Source: Methanobacteriaceae archaeon UBA349
GTDB taxonomy: Archaea > Methanobacteriota > Methanobacteria > Methanobacteriales > Methanobacteriaceae
Length of the DNA stretch: 17,278 bases
Assembly: GCA_002509745.1 (NCBI GenBank)
Contig: DAWK01000172.1
Location: 11,910 to 29,187 of the forward strand
Direction: 5' to 3'
Shown: one piece after another, positions 13,997 through 17,278 of the stretch
How positions within the stretch are numbered: position 1 is the first letter of the stretch
Layout of the letters: every line of letters starts with the position of its first letter
The notes under the pieces: generated by a model
The model's database searches: none
What the model was told of the DNA's origin: nothing
Seen by the model: the letters and a program-made list of their open reading frames with translations, nothing else
Position numbers and translations under genes: made by a program

Positions 13997-16876
13997 TTAA
14001 AGCAACTTCCTTAAACTTTCAGATGCTTCCTCATAATCAGGATTCAAGCTTAAGGCCTTACTATAAAACTGAATAGCACCATGAATATCCTCTTGGGCTT
14101 GTAAAATTACTCCTAATAAATACCAGGCCTGGTCACTTTGTGGATTGGATTTTATAATGTCACTTAAGAGAAGTTTGGCCTCTAAGTATTGTTTATTGTT
14201 ATAAAGTGATATGGCCAGATGATAAAGTAAATCCTCATTTTTTGAATCAAGTGCATGGGCCTGTTTATAATATTCCAGGGCCAGGGGATGATTACCATTT
14301 TGTTCTAAGGACATGGCCTTATATTGCAGTAAATTTGCATCTTCTGGTTTGATTTCCAGGGCCCTTTCAAAGAATGATAATGCTTCTTCGGATTCTCCGT
14401 TAGCATATAGCTCTTTTCCCCTTTCTTGAAGTTTATTCAAAGCTTCAAATTCTACATAGGCCCCTGAACCTGCTAGGGCCTTGGCAGGTGTTTGTGGTGC
14501 GTGAATGGAGATATTTTCAGGAGATGGTTCATCTTTAATGGATATTCCATCTTTAATATCTTTTATTCCATCACCAGCCATCTGAGATATTTCAGGGATT
14601 ATCTCCCTCACATTACCAGATTCCATATTTTGACGCATTTTCTTTAGTATGTAGCTGGTAGCGTCTTTATGAAGTGGCCTATTCTCATTACCACACTTTG
14701 GAGAGTATATGCAGGATGGACAACCCTCTTTGCATTGACAGTTATCAACCAGGGCCCGGGTTGAATCTAACAGTTCTTCAAATACTTCCAGCGCCTTTTC
14801 AGCTAGCCCTATGCCGCCTTCATAAGCATCATAAATGAATATACTTGGTTCTTGAGTATCTGGATGATATGGTGTTGATAATCCACCAATATCAAATCTA
14901 TCGCACATTACATGTAATGGAAAAAGAGCGATGAGTGCATGTTCGGTGCCATGCAAACCACCAGCAAATATTTCATCCCCGTCGAATTTCTTTTCCAGTT
15001 CATCTTTTAGTGATGCAGGTAGGGTAAACCATACTCCCCGGGTTCTGAATTTTAAGGGAGGTAAATCCAGAGGATAAGTTCCCAGAACCTTACGGTAATT
15101 CATTATTTTATATTTGTAAAAATCTTCCGAAACTTCCAGTTCTCCAAAGTGAACTTTAAGCCCACCAATTTCTCTTTGATCTATTTTTTCAGTTATCTTT
15201 ATGTCAACATCCTTTAAAACCTGGGTGTGATAGTCCACTGTTCTTTTGGCCACATTTATAAATCTTCTTTCACTATCAAAGGTCTCTACGGTATAGGTCT
15301 CTCCCTGGTTTATTAAGACCGCGCCTTCATGGGCCTCTCGATAGGCATGGGAACGTTCCATTTTCTCCATTAATCGATTGCTATGCATTACCTTGAAAAT
15401 ATCTGAGGATATCTGATCTAATCCATGTTGAAAAGCAGGATTATCATTAGAATTATAAATCCAATTATAGGGAGTTTCCCTAATGGTCCCATTATTAATT
15501 AAGTCGCTTAAGATAGAAGGTTCTGCCTCAAAATATTCTTTTAAGTCTTTTTTATTTAAGGGCAGCTCATTAATAGCACATAAAAGATGGGCCTTTACAA
15601 TGTGAGGATTCTGCAAATCGATTATGGCATTTTCATGCGCCTTATCAAATAAAAACTGAGGATTGTTCATAAAGTACTGATCTAATGGGTTCTGGAAGGC
15701 CATTAATACCACCAGACTATCTTTATGTTTCCGACCAGATCTTCCAGCCTGTTGCCAGGTGGATATCATGGTTCCAGGATATCCAGATATAATTACTGCA
15801 TCCAATGAACCAATATTTATACCCAACTCTAGAGCATTGGTTGTGGTTACTCCCACCAGTTCTCCAGATCTGAGTTTTTCCTCAATATTTCGCCTCTCTT
15901 CAGCCAGATAACCCGCTCGATAAGCAGTTATTTTATCGGCCAATTTTGGTTTTTTCTCACCAATCTGGTTTTTGGACCACATGGCAATGAGTTCGGCCAT
16001 CTTACGAGATACCGTGAAACACAGCGTCTGCAAATCCTGAATTATGAAGAATAAAAATAAGTTCATGGTCTCCTGGTGAACTGAAAGATCATTCTTCTTA
16101 TTGTAAGGATTATAGAGAATGAAATGTTTTTCTCCACTGGGAGAAGTATCTTTAGAAATAAGCTGGAATGGTTCTCCAATTAATTTCTCAGCAAATTCCT
16201 GAGGATTGGCCAGGGTGGCTGACGAGAGAATGAACTGGGGATTAGAACCATAGTAATGGCATATTCTTTTCAATCTCCTAATTAAAAATGCAACATTAGA
16301 GCCAAAAACTCCACGGTACTGGTGTGCCTCGTCAATAACCACGAATTTAAGGTTTTTATAGAATCTCTCCCACTGGTGATGCCAGTAAAGAATAAGATGT
16401 AGTTCATAGGGATTGGTTAAAATTAATCGTGAATTTTTCTTAATCCCGGGGCGTTCACTCTTAGGCGTGTCTCCATCATAGATATTGGATATGAGTTTAA
16501 GATCAAGATCAACTTCCAAGCTTTTAATTATTTGAAGCTGGTCATTGGCCAGGGCCTTGGCCGGATAAATATAGAGTGCGGTGGCATCATTATCTGCCGT
16601 GAGTTGCTCCATAATAGGCAGATTAAAAGCCATGGTCTTTCCAGAAGCTGTGGGAGTGGTAATTAAAACATTTTCTCCCGCACGCACATATTTGAAAGCC
16701 TGAGCCTGGTGTTGATAAAGTTGAAAATTGTTTTTACCCAGATAATTCATTATATTTTCTGGAAGGTTTTCCACTTCACAGTACTGGGCCTCACGGGCCG
16801 GGAGAGTTTCTACATGCTCTATTTTATCCCGGTAGCGAATGTCATTTTTCAGTCTCTCAAGTACCTTGCTGACCAT
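13997..16876 (-). CDS. SF2 DEAH helicase with DUF1998 zinc module and C-terminal TPR, MrfA/YprA-like
   Basis: This 959-residue ATP-dependent DNA helicase has a LYQHQAQAF Q-motif-like segment (53-61), Walker A TPTASGKT (74-81), DEAH (182-185), SAT (219-221), TTNALELGINI (345-355) and QQAGRSGR (375-382). The DUF1998 region (about 640-735) has GTEHALIA, IYDAYEGGIG and a cysteine cluster C713, C715, C719, C722 and C728 that probably binds zinc. This first part, about 750 residues, is colinear with MrfA/YprA. After a linker (750-810) come about four tetratricopeptide repeats (816-955), for example ELYANGESEEALSFFERAL, usually a protein-binding module. The exonuclease follows on the same strand. 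MrfA is known as a 3'-5' helicase in mitomycin repair; DUF1998 also occurs in the DISARM defence protein DrmB. The ATG follows AGGAA. The added TPR domain is unusual for MrfA. Confidence 0.94.
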   Translation of the reverse strand: MVSKVLERLKNDIRYRDKIEHVETLPAREAQYCEVENLPENIMNYLGKNNFQLYQHQAQAFKYVRAGENVLITTPTASGKTMAFNLPIMEQLTADNDATALYIYPAKALANDQLQIIKSLEVDLDLKLISNIYDGDTPKSERPGIKKNSRLILTNPYELHLILYWHHQWERFYKNLKFVVIDEAHQYRGVFGSNVAFLIRRLKRICHYYGSNPQFILSSATLANPQEFAEKLIGEPFQLISKDTSPSGEKHFILYNPYNKKNDLSVHQETMNLFLFFIIQDLQTLCFTVSRKMAELIAMWSKNQIGEKKPKLADKITAYRAGYLAEERRNIEEKLRSGELVGVTTTNALELGINIGSLDAVIISGYPGTMISTWQQAGRSGRKHKDSLVVLMAFQNPLDQYFMNNPQFLFDKAHENAIIDLQNPHIVKAHLLCAINELPLNKKDLKEYFEAEPSILSDLINNGTIRETPYNWIYNSNDNPAFQHGLDQISSDIFKVMHSNRLMEKMERSHAYREAHEGAVLINQGETYTVETFDSERRFINVAKRTVDYHTQVLKDVDIKITEKIDQREIGGLKVHFGELEVSEDFYKYKIMNYRKVLGTYPLDLPPLKFRTRGVWFTLPASLKDELEKKFDGDEIFAGGLHGTEHALIALFPLHVMCDRFDIGGLSTPYHPDTQEPSIFIYDAYEGGIGLAEKALEVFEELLDSTRALVDNCQCKEGCPSCIYSPKCGNENRPLHKDATSYILKKMRQNMESGNVREIIPEISQMAGDGIKDIKDGISIKDEPSPENISIHAPQTPAKALAGSGAYVEFEALNKLQERGKELYANGESEEALSFFERALEIKPEDANLLQYKAMSLEQNGNHPLALEYYKQAHALDSKNEDLLYHLAISLYNNKQYLEAKLLLSDIIKSNPQSDQAWYLLGVILQAQEDIHGAIQFYSKALSLNPDYEEASESLRKLL

Positions 16877-17278
16877 GTTATTCCTGTTTTGTAATGTTGT
16901 AATAAGAACTTAATTTATCTATTAATTATTCTTAATGGTACTTGTAAGTTAATAAATGTTTTTGAGTATTATTTAGAAATTATAGAGCATATATTATGTA
17001 TAATTCCAGTTGATTTTTTTAAATATAATCAAAATAAAGCACATAATCCAATTTTCTATTATTTAAAAAAAGTATAGGCATGTAATTTAAGATTTAAAAA
17101 CACTATTTTCCTATGAGAGTTCTACTTATCTTACATTTTTCTTATTTTTGACAATCTTTACAATTATTTTTTTTAGGAGTAATGGCCATTAACCTATTTC
17201 ATTATCATCTAGTAAAGAATATATAACTTAGAAATTTTATTATTTAATATCAAAAAAATATAATATGATTAAAATAAC
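16877..17278. other. 402-base right-end region without a convincing gene
   Basis: The DNA is very AT-rich. The part nearest the helicase must carry its promoter; GATAAATTA read on the minus strand near 16918-16926 is a weak TATA candidate. Only tiny open frames exist further right, among them a 15-codon minus-strand frame at 17142-17189 with a C-terminal Cys-x-x-Cys. No RNA gene was recognised. Confidence 0.5.

Noticed and set aside
16709..16894. Plus-strand open frame over the start of the MrfA-like gene
   Set aside because: It is a shadow of the helicase N-terminus and runs into its ribosome binding site.
17171..17223. Plus-strand frame of 14 codons from ATG 17182 after AGGAG
   Set aside because: The spacing to the start is only two bases, the product is tiny and the ATG is part of a short palindrome shared with the minus strand.

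Overview
The window looks like a chromosomal piece of an AT-rich methanogenic archaeon of the order Methanobacteriales, most likely Methanobacterium. The main evidence is a secreted protein with two pseudomurein-binding repeats, because pseudomurein walls are essentially confined to this order and Methanopyrus. Supporting signs are archaeal TATA boxes, GGTGAT-type ribosome binding sites, an archaeal winged-helix regulator and very AT-rich gaps. No tRNA, rRNA, CRISPR array, transposase or integrase was seen.

Left part (1-4602). A MacB/LolD-type ABC ATPase runs in from the left edge. It is followed by a winged-helix regulator and a small three-helix membrane protein that look like a pair. A Rieske-type 2Fe-2S protein lies on the minus strand. 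Next comes a secreted pseudomurein-binding transglutaminase-like protein with a complete Cys-His-Asp triad, closed by a hairpin terminator. A 44-base ATT microsatellite lies in front of a polytopic DUF2238/YjdF-like membrane protein.

Middle (4603-7194). A large orphan sensor histidine kinase (7TM-PAS-PAS-HisKA_2-HATPase) is on the minus strand, with a perfect 10-bp inverted repeat in its leader. A 386-base gap upstream of it holds a short decayed-looking open frame.

Right part (7195-16876). Three minus-strand genes form a 9.7-kb DNA-processing block. In transcription order they are an SF2 helicase with a DUF1998/zinc module and an added C-terminal TPR domain (MrfA/YprA-like), a DEDD-type exonuclease (MrfB/YprB-like), and a 1729-residue protein with DUF4011, an SF1 helicase, a Vsr-like nuclease (MTES_1575 type) and DUF3320. 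The first two match the bacterial mitomycin-repair pair MrfA-MrfB. The third has the architecture reported for a single-protein anti-phage factor. Together they encode two helicases and two nucleases and may be a combined repair or defence locus. This is the most interesting part of the window. The last 402 bases hold no convincing gene.
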